Notes under the pieces: generated by a model
Seen by the model: the letters and a program-made list of their open reading frames with translations, nothing else
Databases searched by the model: none
What the model was told of the DNA's origin: nothing
Translations under genes and position numbers: made by a program
NCBI RefSeq assembly: GCF_026344035.1
Contig: NZ_JAPKND010000001.1
Span: 620,001 to 684,000, forward strand
Origin: Alcaligenes endophyticus
GTDB lineage: Bacteria > Pseudomonadota > Gammaproteobacteria > Burkholderiales > Burkholderiaceae_B
Direction of reading: 5' to 3'
DNA: 64,000 nucleotides
Shown here: piece after piece, positions 27,366 through 36,625 of the stretch
Layout: each line of letters starts with the position of its first letter
How positions within the stretch are numbered: position 1 is the first letter of the stretch

Positions 27366-28319
27366 TTAAAATGTACGGCGGCAGTGTTGCTCGTAGTATT
27401 GAGCAACGTTCAATGCGTCTGGAGTGCGTAACACCGCTTGCTGATACTGTGCCCCTAAAGCGTTAAGTTGCTTGGTCCAGCGCTGTAGCATGGCGTTATC
27501 CCACTTGTGTGTTGATAAGCTGGCGGCCAGATCATGATGGGTTTGTTTGACCGCTGTCAGCGCTTGTACATTACGTTCATAGTAGGCATGGGTCTCGACC
27601 ACTTGTTGGTCTAAAGCTAATACGTTCTGTAAGGCCTCGCGCTGTTTCATCCAACTGGGCGTGGCGGCTAGGTTAAGGTTGTAATCCCGAATAGCGTGGG
27701 CTAGGGTTCTTGCCTGCACGCAAAGTAAAAACTCGGCGCTTTCTTCGGTATCCAACAAGATGTCCACCAACGCTGCTACGGCTGGGTCGGCATCGGTCAC
27801 TAACTGGGTAAGCAGTACATTTTTTAGCTCATTAAGTCTTAGGTCAGCAATGGCCAGTAAAAACTTTTGAATGTTTTTTACTTTATCCATATCAAGCTTG
27901 GTGTCAATAATCCCTAGTTTGTTGATGGCTTCTATCGCTTTTTCGCCTTCTTCCCTTAGTTTATCTATCGAGCTCTTTATTTCATCTTTCGTGTCCGCAT
28001 CGTCTATTTTTTCTAGCAATTTTGCGTAGTCTTGCAGTGTTGCTGCTGCGTTAAATTGTGCATTTTTTTCGTTAATGATTTTTTCTTTTATAGCCGATAT
28101 TTGTTCGAGGGTAAGCTCTTGCTTTGTTGCTTCTTGCTCGCCAGGATAGGACAACAAGTTCTGTAAGGCTCGTTCTTGATCTACCACACGAAAATAATCG
28201 ATGCTTTTTGCCGACTGCTCCGCAATACCCTCTATGGCCTGTGCATAGGGTTTCACCGGTATGGTTTTTTGACAAGCTGCCAGTGCGGTGCATAAGGCAA
28301 GTAAATAAAATGAACGCAT
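27366..28319 (-). CDS. Helical lipoprotein, unknown function
   Basis: About 317 aa with a signal peptide and lipobox LAAC, the Cys being near residue 16, so it should be anchored to a membrane. The mature part is helical: a charged central region (LRLEKIDDADTKDEIKS-like, about 95-135) and a C-terminal helical bundle ending in CRRTF with a second Cys. I chose the ATG at 28319; a GTG lies one codon upstream, and a GGGGG tract lies in front. No known family is recognised. It is the first gene of a pair with the 149-aa protein, whose hydrophobic tail suggests the two may act together at the envelope. Confidence 0.65.
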   Translation of the reverse strand: MRSFYLLALCTALAACQKTIPVKPYAQAIEGIAEQSAKSIDYFRVVDQERALQNLLSYPGEQEATKQELTLEQISAIKEKIINEKNAQFNAAATLQDYAKLLEKIDDADTKDEIKSSIDKLREEGEKAIEAINKLGIIDTKLDMDKVKNIQKFLLAIADLRLNELKNVLLTQLVTDADPAVAALVDILLDTEESAEFLLCVQARTLAHAIRDYNLNLAATPSWMKQREALQNVLALDQQVVETHAYYERNVQALTAVKQTHHDLAASLSTHKWDNAMLQRWTKQLNALGAQYQQAVLRTPDALNVAQYYEQHCRRTF

Positions 28320-28354
28320 CACTCAAGCCCCCTAGCAATTAGTCGTAGGGAAAA

Positions 28355-28495
28355 CTATAGCGAGTATTTATTATTATTTTTACTGATCGATTTATTTTTA
28401 ATTTTCTGTCGCTTTATTCTATTAATTACCCCGTTTAGGGTAGATGTAATTTCTAATTATATTTTTAGAATAATAGGGTTTTACCTTCGCTATAG
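28355..28495. repeat. AT-rich segment bounded by 9-bp inverted repeats
   Basis: CTATAGCGA at 28355-28363 is repeated inverted as TCGCTATAG at 28487-28495, enclosing about 120 bp of AT-rich sequence. An inner TACCC/GGGTA symmetry is centred near 28436. Size and layout recall a small non-autonomous element, but no target-site duplication is visible. Paired operators are the alternative. Confidence 0.35.
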
Positions 28496-28510
28496 ATAAG
28501 CCTTCATTCA

Positions 28511-28551
28511 GCTAGCACACCCCCAGTGCTAGCTTAGCCTTATGGGTGTGC
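28511..28551. other. Two mutually exclusive hairpins upstream of the lipoprotein gene
   Basis: GCTAGCAC (28511-28518) can pair with GTGCTAGC (28526-28533), while GCACACCC (28515-28522) can pair with GGGTGTGC (28544-28551). The two stems share bases, so only one can form. It lies just after the autotransporter stop, on the transcript of that gene, and may act as a terminator or an RNA switch. Confidence 0.4.
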
Positions 28552-28558
28552 CCCCCTT

Positions 28559-30538
28559 TTAGAATGAGGCTTGGTATTGCAGGCCTATGCCGTGGTCGGG
28601 CCCGCCGTTGCGGCTGTGGCTGCCCATATAGTGCAAGGCTAAGGTTCCCCGTTTACCTAGCGGGCTTTGTACATTGGCTGACCAGGCCCAGCTTGCCCCT
28701 AGTTTGTAAGGGCTTTGATCTACTACTGGGCGGTGGGCGGCATCTACAATGGTGCTACGAACGCTGGCAGGGCTGGCGTGCCACCCTAGATTGAACATAA
28801 TGGAAGCTGGCATTGCCCAGCTTTTTTTATGCCAATTCCAACTTAGCCCTAGCCCGGGCTGATGCTGCCAGCGTTGCTGTACCTGTAGGCGGTCGGCGTT
28901 GGCTAAGGACAAGGTAGGGGGTTTGATGTGAACGCTGTCCCAACGCCCCCATACGTCCCATTGTTGCTCGCTGGTTTGCCACAGGGTATAGGCCAGTTGA
29001 GCATGGGCATGGCGGCTGCTTAGGGTTTGGCTGGCTGCCCCTAAGGTGCCTTGGTCGCGCAGATGGTGCCACCCTAGCGCTAGGCCGGCTTGTGCTTGCC
29101 ATACTTTTTGAAAAGGCTGGCTATACAACAGCCCCAGTTGCGCTGAGTGGGCGTTACTGCGCTGGCTTGCCCCCTTACCCGCCCCTTGCCAACGTTGCTG
29201 AATAGACGCCATGGCTACTGACAGCTTAGCTCCGCTACGCATAGGCTGTGTGTACCCTAAGGCTAACCATTCTGCATGCCGTGATAGCTGATCACCGTTG
29301 CCCACGCGCAAATGATGCTGGCCCCGATGCTGGGCCCATGCCCACCACTTTTGTTCTGTATTGTTGGCCACTTGGCTACGCTGTATACGGGCGAGCTCGG
29401 TGACGTCTTGGGCCACACTACTGTAGATGGCGTTATAAGGATGACGTAAGCCACGCTGAACGGGTGTGGGGGCTGCCTCCAGGCCTACGCGTGGGCTAAT
29501 GCGTAATCGTACTGCTTGGGGCTCGTAATCTAGGCTTGCCTCTAGCTCGTCACGATTCAGTACTAGCTGGCTGAGTTCCCCTTCTACGATGTCTTGGGCA
29601 CGGACGATGATATAGGCCTGCTCGTGCTGCCACTCGCCGGGTTGAGCTCGTACTTGTAAGGTACCGGCTAGTTGAGAGCTATAGGTGTCTAAGGCATCGT
29701 GGCTGCCATCTGGCCATACACGTAACACCAGTTCGCTATCAGGGGCTAGCGTGAAGCCCCGCCGCACGGTCATCAAGGCAGGGCTAGGGCCGGTAAAATA
29801 CATACGGGCCCCTGGTAATAGGCGCAGGTTCTGCACGGCACCACTTTGTGCGTGAAGCTCTGCCTGGACATGGATAGAGCCCGGCATCAAGTTGGCAAAC
29901 AGCAAGCTACCCTCTTGCACCACCACCAGCCCGTTAAAGTTATTGCGTAGCTGTTCGGGCCAGCGCAATTGGCCCGCGCCGGTTTTATGTAGCACGCCAT
30001 CGCCATGTATATCGCCTAACTGCTCGGCCCAGCCTTCGTTAACGTGCCAAGTTAGGGCTTGGTCCGCCTGCTTAGTCAGGTAAATCTGCCCCCCTACGCT
30101 TACACCCGGGCTGTATTCCAAGCGGGTACCTGGCATGAGCCGTATTCCTTGCTGCATGTCTCTAAACGCGCTGCTACTTTTCACGGCCAGGCTGCCTTCT
30201 TTAACCACCACATTACCGGTTAAATAGGATTCGCCTGCCATCTCTAAGGCCCCTGCACCGGTTTTATAAATGGTGCTGGTTCTGGCTTTAGGATTACGCA
30301 TCTCACCGCTTAACCCCAGCCGTGCGCCCTGATCCACCTGTATGTGGGCATCCCACCATATAAAAAAGGCCTTGTCGGTATCAACAAGACCTTTAACCTG
30401 TAACGGTAGGGAATGGACTTCATACACACTACCGCTACCAAAATCCTGTTCACGTTCTATGGTGTGCACAGGTGTAGGCACGGCATAGGCTGCCTTGACC
30501 GCAAAAAGGGTTACCACTAAACCTAGACAAGTTTTCAT
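28559..30538 (-). CDS. Autotransporter with C-terminal beta-barrel
   Basis: A type V secreted protein of about 659 aa. The signal peptide is MKTCLGLVVTLFAVKAAYA. The passenger has autotransporter-associated beta-strand repeats (TGAGALEMAGESYLTGNVVV, then KEGSLAVKSS; about 90-120 and again near 190-215), followed by a linker and a barrel of about 280 residues ending in the canonical Phe (LQYQASF). The ATG at 30538 is chosen because GGAG lies 6 bp before it; an ATG at 30550 and a TTG at 30553 are upstream. The passenger is short and lacks protease or adhesin motifs I recognise, so its activity is unknown. Confidence 0.85.
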   Translation of the reverse strand: MKTCLGLVVTLFAVKAAYAVPTPVHTIEREQDFGSGSVYEVHSLPLQVKGLVDTDKAFFIWWDAHIQVDQGARLGLSGEMRNPKARTSTIYKTGAGALEMAGESYLTGNVVVKEGSLAVKSSSAFRDMQQGIRLMPGTRLEYSPGVSVGGQIYLTKQADQALTWHVNEGWAEQLGDIHGDGVLHKTGAGQLRWPEQLRNNFNGLVVVQEGSLLFANLMPGSIHVQAELHAQSGAVQNLRLLPGARMYFTGPSPALMTVRRGFTLAPDSELVLRVWPDGSHDALDTYSSQLAGTLQVRAQPGEWQHEQAYIIVRAQDIVEGELSQLVLNRDELEASLDYEPQAVRLRISPRVGLEAAPTPVQRGLRHPYNAIYSSVAQDVTELARIQRSQVANNTEQKWWAWAQHRGQHHLRVGNGDQLSRHAEWLALGYTQPMRSGAKLSVAMASIQQRWQGAGKGASQRSNAHSAQLGLLYSQPFQKVWQAQAGLALGWHHLRDQGTLGAASQTLSSRHAHAQLAYTLWQTSEQQWDVWGRWDSVHIKPPTLSLANADRLQVQQRWQHQPGLGLSWNWHKKSWAMPASIMFNLGWHASPASVRSTIVDAAHRPVVDQSPYKLGASWAWSANVQSPLGKRGTLALHYMGSHSRNGGPDHGIGLQYQASF

Positions 30539-30682
30539 AACACACTCCATCAAAGAGACGAAATGTTATAAAAACATACAAATCAGAAACATTTATTGAT
30601 TAAAAGCAATGTTTTGTTACGTTGGGGTGGGCGTTTTTGTCCCACACGCGTGTATTTCAATACGCCTTGTCCCCGACGTCGC

Positions 30683-31465
30683 TTAGCTTAAAGAAGCTGG
30701 TAACATCCCTAGTAAGGCAGAACGCATAAAGCCGCCATCAATCACAATATCCTGCCCATTAATGTAACGTCCTGCATCGCTGACCAAAAAGGCAACGACA
30801 TCGGCCACCTCATCAGGGTGCCCTACCCTACGGCTTGGAATGTTTTGTACGCGTTTTTGGTACAAGGCTTGGTTTTGATAGTATTCCTCGGCCATAGGGG
30901 TACGTATCATGCCCGGGCTAACGGAGTTAGCACGCACGCCTTGCGGCCCCCATTCTGTGGCCATTTGTCTGGTCAACCCTAAAATACCTGCTTTACTTGC
31001 CCCATAAGGCCCCACGTCATTCGGCAATCGTGCGGTAATCGACGATAGGTTAACAATGGCTCCACCGCCTTGTGCCAACATGGGGCGTACCAAATGCTTG
31101 CTACACAGGAAGGTGCCGCGCAGGTTCACATTCATGATGTTATCCCACTGCTCTACCGGCAACTGATCTAGGGTTGGTAAGCCCGCAGGCATGATGCCGG
31201 CATTATTCACCAAAATGTCACAACGGCCAAATTGAGCCATAACGGTCTGCGCTAACGCTTCGATGTCTGACTCTACGCTGATATCACAAGCTTGTGACAA
31301 CTGAGCGCCGGCTACTTGCACCGAATGCTTGTCCACTGCCACGACGATCGCTCCCATCGCGCTTAAGCGCGCAACTATCGCTGTGCCCAATCCCCCCGCT
31401 GCTCCCGTTACGATGGCCACACGGTTAGCCAGCGCCTGTGAGGTATACACTTCTTGTCCACTCAT
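30683..31465 (-). CDS. Short-chain dehydrogenase/reductase
   Basis: A 260-aa classical SDR. It shows the cofactor motif TGAAGGLG (about 20-27), NNAG at 87-90, and the catalytic Ser141/142-Tyr154-Lys158 set (YGASK). The tail has the usual SPGMIRTPM motif. The Asp-free VDKHS end of beta-2 (about 45-49) suggests NAD preference. It is the last gene of the meta-cleavage operon. A dihydrodiol dehydrogenase or an alcohol dehydrogenase step upstream of ring cleavage would fit, but the substrate cannot be read from sequence. Confidence 0.88.
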   Translation of the reverse strand: MSGQEVYTSQALANRVAIVTGAAGGLGTAIVARLSAMGAIVVAVDKHSVQVAGAQLSQACDISVESDIEALAQTVMAQFGRCDILVNNAGIMPAGLPTLDQLPVEQWDNIMNVNLRGTFLCSKHLVRPMLAQGGGAIVNLSSITARLPNDVGPYGASKAGILGLTRQMATEWGPQGVRANSVSPGMIRTPMAEEYYQNQALYQKRVQNIPSRRVGHPDEVADVVAFLVSDAGRYINGQDIVIDGGFMRSALLGMLPASLS

Positions 31466-31528
31466 GGTTTTCTTCTCGTTGTAAAGGGGCGGTTAAGCCC
31501 CATATTTTTTAATCGAATAACGGTGTGC

Positions 31529-32566
31529 TCACAACTGAGCACTTGCCTCAGTCTGACGTTTCAGTAAATCTAAAGCCACATCCACAATCATGTCTTCCTG
31601 CCCGCCTACCATGCGACGACGACCGAGTTCAACCAAAATATCAACGGTTTTCAGCTGATATCGTGCGGCGGCTTGCTCGGAATGGCGCAAGAATGAGCTA
31701 TAAACACCTGCATAGCCTAAGGCCAAGGTTTCACGGTCTACCCTGACTGGACGATCCTGTAAGGGGCGCACGATATCGTCGGCGGCATCCATTAGCTTGT
31801 ATAAGTCTGTGCCGTGGTTCCAACCCATGCGCTCAGCGGCAGCGATAAACACTTCTAGTGGTGCATTACCCGCCCCCGCCCCCATACCGGCTAGGCTGGC
31901 ATCTACTCGGTCACATCCTTCCTCAACGGCAACGATGGAGTTAGCCACCCCTAAACTAAGGTTGTGATGGGCGTGCATGCCCGTTTGAGTCTCGGGCTTG
32001 AGAATGTCTTTAAAGGCCCGGAAACGGTCACGCACATCTTGCATGCCTAATGCCCCACCGGAATCAACCACGTAACAACATGTAGCGCCGTAACTTTCCA
32101 TGAGTTTGGCTTGTTGTGCTAGGCCTTGCGGGGTGTTCATGTGACTCATCATTAAGAAACCGACCGCTTCCATACCTAAGTGGCGTGCATACTCAATATG
32201 TTGGCGAGAGACATCCGCCTCGGTACAGTGGGTAGCGACCCTGACGACTCTTACTCCTGCCTCGTAGGCAGCTTTTAAGTCATGCACGGTTCCAATACCC
32301 GGAATGAGTAGCGTGGTTATCTGGGCTCGCTGTACCACACTGGCTACCGCTGCAATCCATTCAAGATCGGTATGTGCCCCAAAACCATAGTTGAAACTGG
32401 AACCCTGCAAACCGTCGCCATGGGCCACTTCGATGGAGTCAACACCAGCCTGGTCTAGAGCCTGAGCAATTTGTTTAACTTGCTCGACCGAGTATTGATG
32501 ACGAATAGCGTGGCTACCATCACGTAAGGTGACATCTGAGATATAAATTTTTTTATCGTTCGCCAT
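31529..32566 (-). CDS. 4-hydroxy-2-oxovalerate aldolase
   Basis: DmpG/MhpE-type aldolase (345 aa) that splits 4-hydroxy-2-oxopentanoate (or a homologue) into pyruvate and an aldehyde. The DRE-TIM start [20 protein letters not shown] (about 6-25), [15 protein letters not shown] near 200-214 for metal and substrate binding, and the C-terminal communication domain are all visible. The ATG at 32566 overlaps the TGA of the preceding gene by one base and has AAGGAG 7 bp upstream; an ATG at 32569 is the alternative. It should form a channelling complex with the acetaldehyde dehydrogenase next to it. Confidence 0.94.
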   Translation of the reverse strand: MANDKKIYISDVTLRDGSHAIRHQYSVEQVKQIAQALDQAGVDSIEVAHGDGLQGSSFNYGFGAHTDLEWIAAVASVVQRAQITTLLIPGIGTVHDLKAAYEAGVRVVRVATHCTEADVSRQHIEYARHLGMEAVGFLMMSHMNTPQGLAQQAKLMESYGATCCYVVDSGGALGMQDVRDRFRAFKDILKPETQTGMHAHHNLSLGVANSIVAVEEGCDRVDASLAGMGAGAGNAPLEVFIAAAERMGWNHGTDLYKLMDAADDIVRPLQDRPVRVDRETLALGYAGVYSSFLRHSEQAAARYQLKTVDILVELGRRRMVGGQEDMIVDVALDLLKRQTEASAQL

Positions 32567-33528
32567 CATGCCGCTCCTTGTCCATTTTGCATCACCTCTG
32601 TGCATCTACTCGCTGCCATAGATTCTGCTATGCGTAAGGCAGCACTAGTCATAATATCTAGATTACCTGCATAGGCAGGGAGGTAATGAGCCGCGCCTTC
32701 AACTTCTAGAAACACCGAGGTTTTTAACCCTGTCATGGCAGCGCCCACACCTGGAATACGTATGGCTTGCTCAATACGCTCAAATTGCACGGCTTGTTTC
32801 AGCCTATACCCTGGCACATACGCTTGCACGCGCGCCACCATGTCCTCGATAGCTTTGGCAACCTTCGTCTCGTCTGCCATTTGGCTTAAGGTGTACACCG
32901 TATCGCGCATGATCAAAGGAGGCTCCGCCGGGTTTAAGACAATAATCGCTTTACCCTTACTCGCTCCGCCCACTTGCTCGATAGCTCTGGACGTGGTTTC
33001 AGTGAATTCATCAATATTGGCGCGGGTACCTGGCCCTGCACTTTTGCTGGCAATAGAGGCAATAATTTCCGCGTAATGCACAGTAGCCACCTGCGCCACT
33101 GCCGCCACAATAGGTATGGTGGCCTGGCCTCCGCAGGTGACCATATTAACGTTCAAGGCATTCACGTGCTGCTCGCCATTCACCACAGGTATACACGCTG
33201 GGCCAATCGCGGCTGGGGTCAGGTCTATCATGCGTAAGGCGGGCTTTTTACTGCGTAGCAAGGCATCATTTTGCACGTGCGCTGCCGCACTCGTCGCATC
33301 AAAGACGATATCTATCTCTTCAAATATGGGCAAAGCCATCAAGCCTTGTACCCCTTCGTGGGTGGTTGCCACACCCATACGACTGGCGCGTGCTAGGCCA
33401 TCCGATGCAGGGTCAATGCCAACCATGGCAGCCATCTCGATATTTTCTGCATGGCGCAGAATTTTAATCATCAAATCCGTGCCAATATTGCCGCTGCCTA
33501 TGATGGCGGCCTTTAGTTTTTTACTCAT
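32566..33528 (-). CDS. Acetaldehyde dehydrogenase (acylating)
   Basis: DmpF/MhpF-type enzyme (320 aa) that turns the aldehyde released by the aldolase into acetyl-CoA with NAD and CoA. It has the Rossmann motif [12 protein letters not shown] (about 9-20) and the catalytic cysteine in [10 protein letters not shown] near residue 132, the same position as in MhpF. The ATG at 33528 follows AGGTGA; an upstream GTG/TTG frame extends nine codons but lacks a ribosome site. It is coupled to the aldolase gene, as usual for this channelling pair. Confidence 0.94.
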   Translation of the reverse strand: MSKKLKAAIIGSGNIGTDLMIKILRHAENIEMAAMVGIDPASDGLARASRMGVATTHEGVQGLMALPIFEEIDIVFDATSAAAHVQNDALLRSKKPALRMIDLTPAAIGPACIPVVNGEQHVNALNVNMVTCGGQATIPIVAAVAQVATVHYAEIIASIASKSAGPGTRANIDEFTETTSRAIEQVGGASKGKAIIVLNPAEPPLIMRDTVYTLSQMADETKVAKAIEDMVARVQAYVPGYRLKQAVQFERIEQAIRIPGVGAAMTGLKTSVFLEVEGAAHYLPAYAGNLDIMTSAALRIAESMAASRCTEVMQNGQGAA

Positions 33529-33558
33529 TGCTTCACCTGTAATACCTTGGCGCACCCA

Positions 33559-34353
33559 TTACGCGTGGTCAAAAAGAGCCGTCACATTACCTAGCCCTTC
33601 AATATGAGCCGTGTAACGCTTACCTGACTGAACGTTCACCATGGGGCCTAAGGCTCCCGATAACACGACATGCCCTGCCTGTAGGGGAGCCCCTACTTGC
33701 ACCATTGTGCGCGCTAGCCACACGACAGCGTTTAAGGGATGCCCTAGGCAGTCTGCCCCTTTTCCCACGGATACTGCTGGCTGCTCATCACAACTAAGCG
33801 TCATGCTGCTGGCGCGCAAATCCAATTGATCCAGCTTTTTTGGGCTGCCACCCAGCACAAACGCCGAGGCAGATGCATTATCTGCCACAGTGTCCACGAA
33901 GCGGATATCCCAATTGGCGATGCGGCTGCCTACTATTTCTAAGGCTGGGACGGCAAACTCAACAGCTCTTAATACGTCGATAAGGCTGGGACGCTCCATA
34001 TCTAGGTCACGCCCCAGCACAAAGGCCACTTCGGCCTCTACTTTCGCTTGATGTAAGCAGGACATGGAAATAGGCTGTCCTTCACCAAACCACATATCGT
34101 CCAGTAAGACGCCGTAGTCAGGCTGATCTACACCCAGTTGTTGCTGTACCGCGAGCGATGTTAAGCCTATTTTGCTGCCTACAATGCGAGCTCCGGCCTG
34201 CAGCCGTAAGTCCGTATTAATTTTTTGAATGGCGTAGGCATCGGCTGCTGTAAGCTCAGGATAGGTGTTTCTAAGGGGCGAGATATAGTTTTCTGTGGCT
34301 GCTGCCTGACGTAGCGATTGCGCCGCTTCCTGATGTAGTAAGTTTGCGTTCAT
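33559..34353 (-). CDS. 2-oxopent-4-enoate hydratase
   Basis: Hydratase of the MhpD/DmpE/TodG family (264 aa) that adds water to 2-hydroxypenta-2,4-dienoate to give 4-hydroxy-2-oxovalerate. Family features are VGSKIGLTSLAVQQQLGV near 48-65, VEAEVAFVLGRDL near 103-115, SRIANWDIRFVDTVADNASA near 149-168 and a metal-binding acidic region. The ATG at 34353 follows GGAG by 7 bp and lies 4 bp after the hydrolase stop. Decarboxylase relatives (DmpH) look similar, but the context of hydrolase plus aldolase favours the hydratase. Confidence 0.9.
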   Translation of the reverse strand: MNANLLHQEAAQSLRQAAATENYISPLRNTYPELTAADAYAIQKINTDLRLQAGARIVGSKIGLTSLAVQQQLGVDQPDYGVLLDDMWFGEGQPISMSCLHQAKVEAEVAFVLGRDLDMERPSLIDVLRAVEFAVPALEIVGSRIANWDIRFVDTVADNASASAFVLGGSPKKLDQLDLRASSMTLSCDEQPAVSVGKGADCLGHPLNAVVWLARTMVQVGAPLQAGHVVLSGALGPMVNVQSGKRYTAHIEGLGNVTALFDHA

Positions 34354-34357
34354 TGCT

Positions 34358-35179
34358 TTACTCCGCAAAAAAATCACGTACTAAACGGCAAAACTGGGCC
34401 CCTTTTTCAATTTGGGTCCAATGGCCACAACGACTAAACAAATGCACTTGGCTATCATCTATCCATTCGTGCAGAGTTAACGATGTAGACACTGGAATGA
34501 CTTTGTCGTCACGACCATGCACCATCAAAACAGGATGCCGAATACTACGAATATCTTGCTCTGAATGTGCCATTGCCTGCACCCAACGCTGCCGCGGCGC
34601 AGGAAACATAGACGCAAAAGCTTCCTGTGTACGCAAGCTAGCGATATGACGTGATTGCACTAACTGATCATTAATAAGACTGGCATCGTAGGCAAAGGTC
34701 TCGGCCATTAGGGCACGCATGTTCTCTATCGAGGGCTCGTAGCCCCAGACCGCATCTAAACCGGGCGTCAGCTCAAAGGGCACGCCCACACTGCCCATCA
34801 GCACGACTTTATGTACTCGTTCGGGGTGGTGGATCGCCAGCGCTAAGGCCATAGAGCCGCCAAACGAGTTACCGATGACATGCACTTTTTCTAAACCTAA
34901 GGCATCTAGAAAATCCAAAATTTGCTGTAACCAGCGCTCTCGGGTGTACTGAATATCACTGGGCACTTCGGTGTATCCAAAACCAGCCAAATCTGGTGCA
35001 ATCAAACGGTACTGATCCGCCAGCTCGGTTAATACACCACGCCAGTTAGCCCAACCACTGACTCCGGGCCCGGAACCGTGCAATAGTAAAATAGGGGGGC
35101 CATCGCCCGCGTCTTGGTAGTTAGTCACGATATCGCCAGTTTGAATTTTCTGACCGATCTCAGGATTAAAAGTATTCAT
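34358..35179 (-). CDS. Meta-cleavage product hydrolase (alpha/beta fold)
   Basis: Alpha/beta hydrolase of the BphD/MhpC/TodF group (273 aa) that hydrolyses the C-C bond of a ring-fission product. The oxyanion region LLLHGSGPGVSGWANW (about 31-46), the nucleophile Ser105 in GNSFGGS, Asp224/225 in GRDDKVIP and His253 in CGHWTQIE make up the expected catalytic set. It sits between the dioxygenase and the hydratase, exactly the order of the reactions. Because a hydrolase and no semialdehyde dehydrogenase is present, the natural substrate probably carries a side-chain ketone. Confidence 0.93.
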   Translation of the reverse strand: MNTFNPEIGQKIQTGDIVTNYQDAGDGPPILLLHGSGPGVSGWANWRGVLTELADQYRLIAPDLAGFGYTEVPSDIQYTRERWLQQILDFLDALGLEKVHVIGNSFGGSMALALAIHHPERVHKVVLMGSVGVPFELTPGLDAVWGYEPSIENMRALMAETFAYDASLINDQLVQSRHIASLRTQEAFASMFPAPRQRWVQAMAHSEQDIRSIRHPVLMVHGRDDKVIPVSTSLTLHEWIDDSQVHLFSRCGHWTQIEKGAQFCRLVRDFFAE

Positions 35180-35219
35180 AGCGTTGCTTAAAAATAGGTG
35201 AGAGGGATCGCTGTATACA

Positions 35220-35654
35220 TCACTTAGTGGGTCGACGTCGCCACACTAGCCGTGCCGTACGTGCTTCAGATGTGTCCGCCTCAAGGCGCGCTTCTAACGC
35301 TATATCACCGTTCTCGAGCACACGCACTTTGCGTTTTTGCACACCTCCAACCCAGTTGGGGAATACGCTAAAGTCCACGTGATGAGTAACAACATCACCG
35401 TCCAGCGTCCAACGGCCTGCGTAACTTAATACGCTGTTATAAGCGGCTGCTTTTTCTACGTCTGGCGCATTCCACTGCCCTCCTTGCACAAAGTGGGCCC
35501 GCTCTTTACGTGCAATAAACACAATCATGTCGCCATCTTCGACATACCGCACAAAGCCTTCTATGTGCTCACCAAAAGGCAATACTCGCCGTCCGTCATC
35601 GTAAGCCTGCTCAAAAGTCACGATATCCCAACGTCCTACTACATCCACCTTCAT
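35220..35654 (-). CDS. Small lipocalin-like protein
   Basis: A 144-aa beta-rich protein resembling the lipocalin-like domain family found in oxidoreductase and catabolic operons. It starts MKVDVVGRWDIVTFEQAYDD and has patterns such as GRRVLPFGEHIEGFVRYVED and RWTLDGDVVTHHVDFSVFPN, ending RLVWRRR. There is no signal peptide or membrane helix. The start overlaps the end of the dioxygenase gene as ATGA, with GGAG before the ATG, so the two are coupled. Its role in ring cleavage is not known; a substrate-binding or accessory function is inference. Confidence 0.7.
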   Translation of the reverse strand: MKVDVVGRWDIVTFEQAYDDGRRVLPFGEHIEGFVRYVEDGDMIVFIARKERAHFVQGGQWNAPDVEKAAAYNSVLSYAGRWTLDGDVVTHHVDFSVFPNWVGGVQKRKVRVLENGDIALEARLEADTSEARTARLVWRRRPTK

Positions 35655-36625
35655 AACGACTCCTTATTACTGTCCTTTTGGGGCAATTCTGGCGGTAGCG
35701 CTAACGGTGCGCGTACACCACGTGCGGACAGCTCTTTCAGTATTTGTCGTGCGTCCTCACGTAAATTGTCCGGTAACCATGTTCTATCATGTCCCCACAG
35801 GCTTAAACCCGGTAGCTCCTCAACTTGCCAATCGGGACCAATCACGCGCCCAGCCCACCCCAGCTCTAGCATCCAACCATCAGGGGTTTTTAAATAAAAC
35901 GAGGTGACGTGATCGTTGATATGGCGTCCCAGGCTGACCCCTATTTGCTCGGGCTGTGCTAAGGCCAAATCGTAAGATCGACCAATGTCATCAAAATCGC
36001 GGTATTCGACCATCAAGTGGTAAATGCCAGGGCCTGTCCCCGCATCGGCAATACCAATGGTGTGATGGCGTGGATTAACATGTAAAAATTCAACTTTAAA
36101 TGGCTTGGTGGCTCTATCACTTAAGCGAAACTGCAGAACACCCCGGTAGAACGCCAGCATTTCCTCGTACTTGCCTGCTTTTAGCGCCACATGCCCCATG
36201 CCAAGATCACCTGTTCGAAAGCCCCCTGTGGGTCGACCTCCCTGAAAAGGTGAATCTGCATTTTGTAAGCCATAGGCGGCTTCTAGTGGGTTTCCATCGG
36301 GGTCCTGAAAGTAAATTAAGCCTTGCACCTGTCTTAGCTGGCGTTCGGTTTGAGTCGATGGCTGCCACGCCACACCGGCATCACTGAGAGCTTGCTCTAA
36401 CTGCGTCAGCTCGGCCTCGCCCGCCACGCTGAATCCCATAGTAAGACTAGGTTTTGTATGTTCCGCCAACACCACTAAGCGTTGGGCTTTCTCATCCAGT
36501 CGTAAATGCACACTTTTACCGGCCTCAAGCACCGTGGCCTGCATACCCACCTGCGAGACAGCCATTTCTGTCCATGCCTCTAGGTCGTTGGTTCTGACTA
36601 CGACATAGGCTAACCCATCAATCAT
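35651..36625 (-). CDS. Type I extradiol ring-cleavage dioxygenase (VOC)
   Basis: A 324-aa two-domain vicinal-oxygen-chelate dioxygenase of the BphC/catechol 2,3-dioxygenase type. The C-terminal domain keeps the Fe(II) ligands His145 (MGHVALKA), His203 (IYHLMVEY) and Glu254 (MLELGW), plus the HH pair near 187-188 used in catalysis. The N-terminal domain (about 1-125) has lost these ligands, as normal. It is overlapped by the GntR gene before it and the lipocalin-like gene after it. This is the ring-opening step of the pathway; the diol substrate is unknown. Confidence 0.92.
   Translation of the reverse strand: MIDGLAYVVVRTNDLEAWTEMAVSQVGMQATVLEAGKSVHLRLDEKAQRLVVLAEHTKPSLTMGFSVAGEAELTQLEQALSDAGVAWQPSTQTERQLRQVQGLIYFQDPDGNPLEAAYGLQNADSPFQGGRPTGGFRTGDLGMGHVALKAGKYEEMLAFYRGVLQFRLSDRATKPFKVEFLHVNPRHHTIGIADAGTGPGIYHLMVEYRDFDDIGRSYDLALAQPEQIGVSLGRHINDHVTSFYLKTPDGWMLELGWAGRVIGPDWQVEELPGLSLWGHDRTWLPDNLREDARQILKELSARGVRAPLALPPELPQKDSNKESL

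Noticed and set aside
28546-28794. Plus-strand frame over the autotransporter 3' end
   Set aside because: Antisense to the well-supported barrel domain; composition is a shadow of it.
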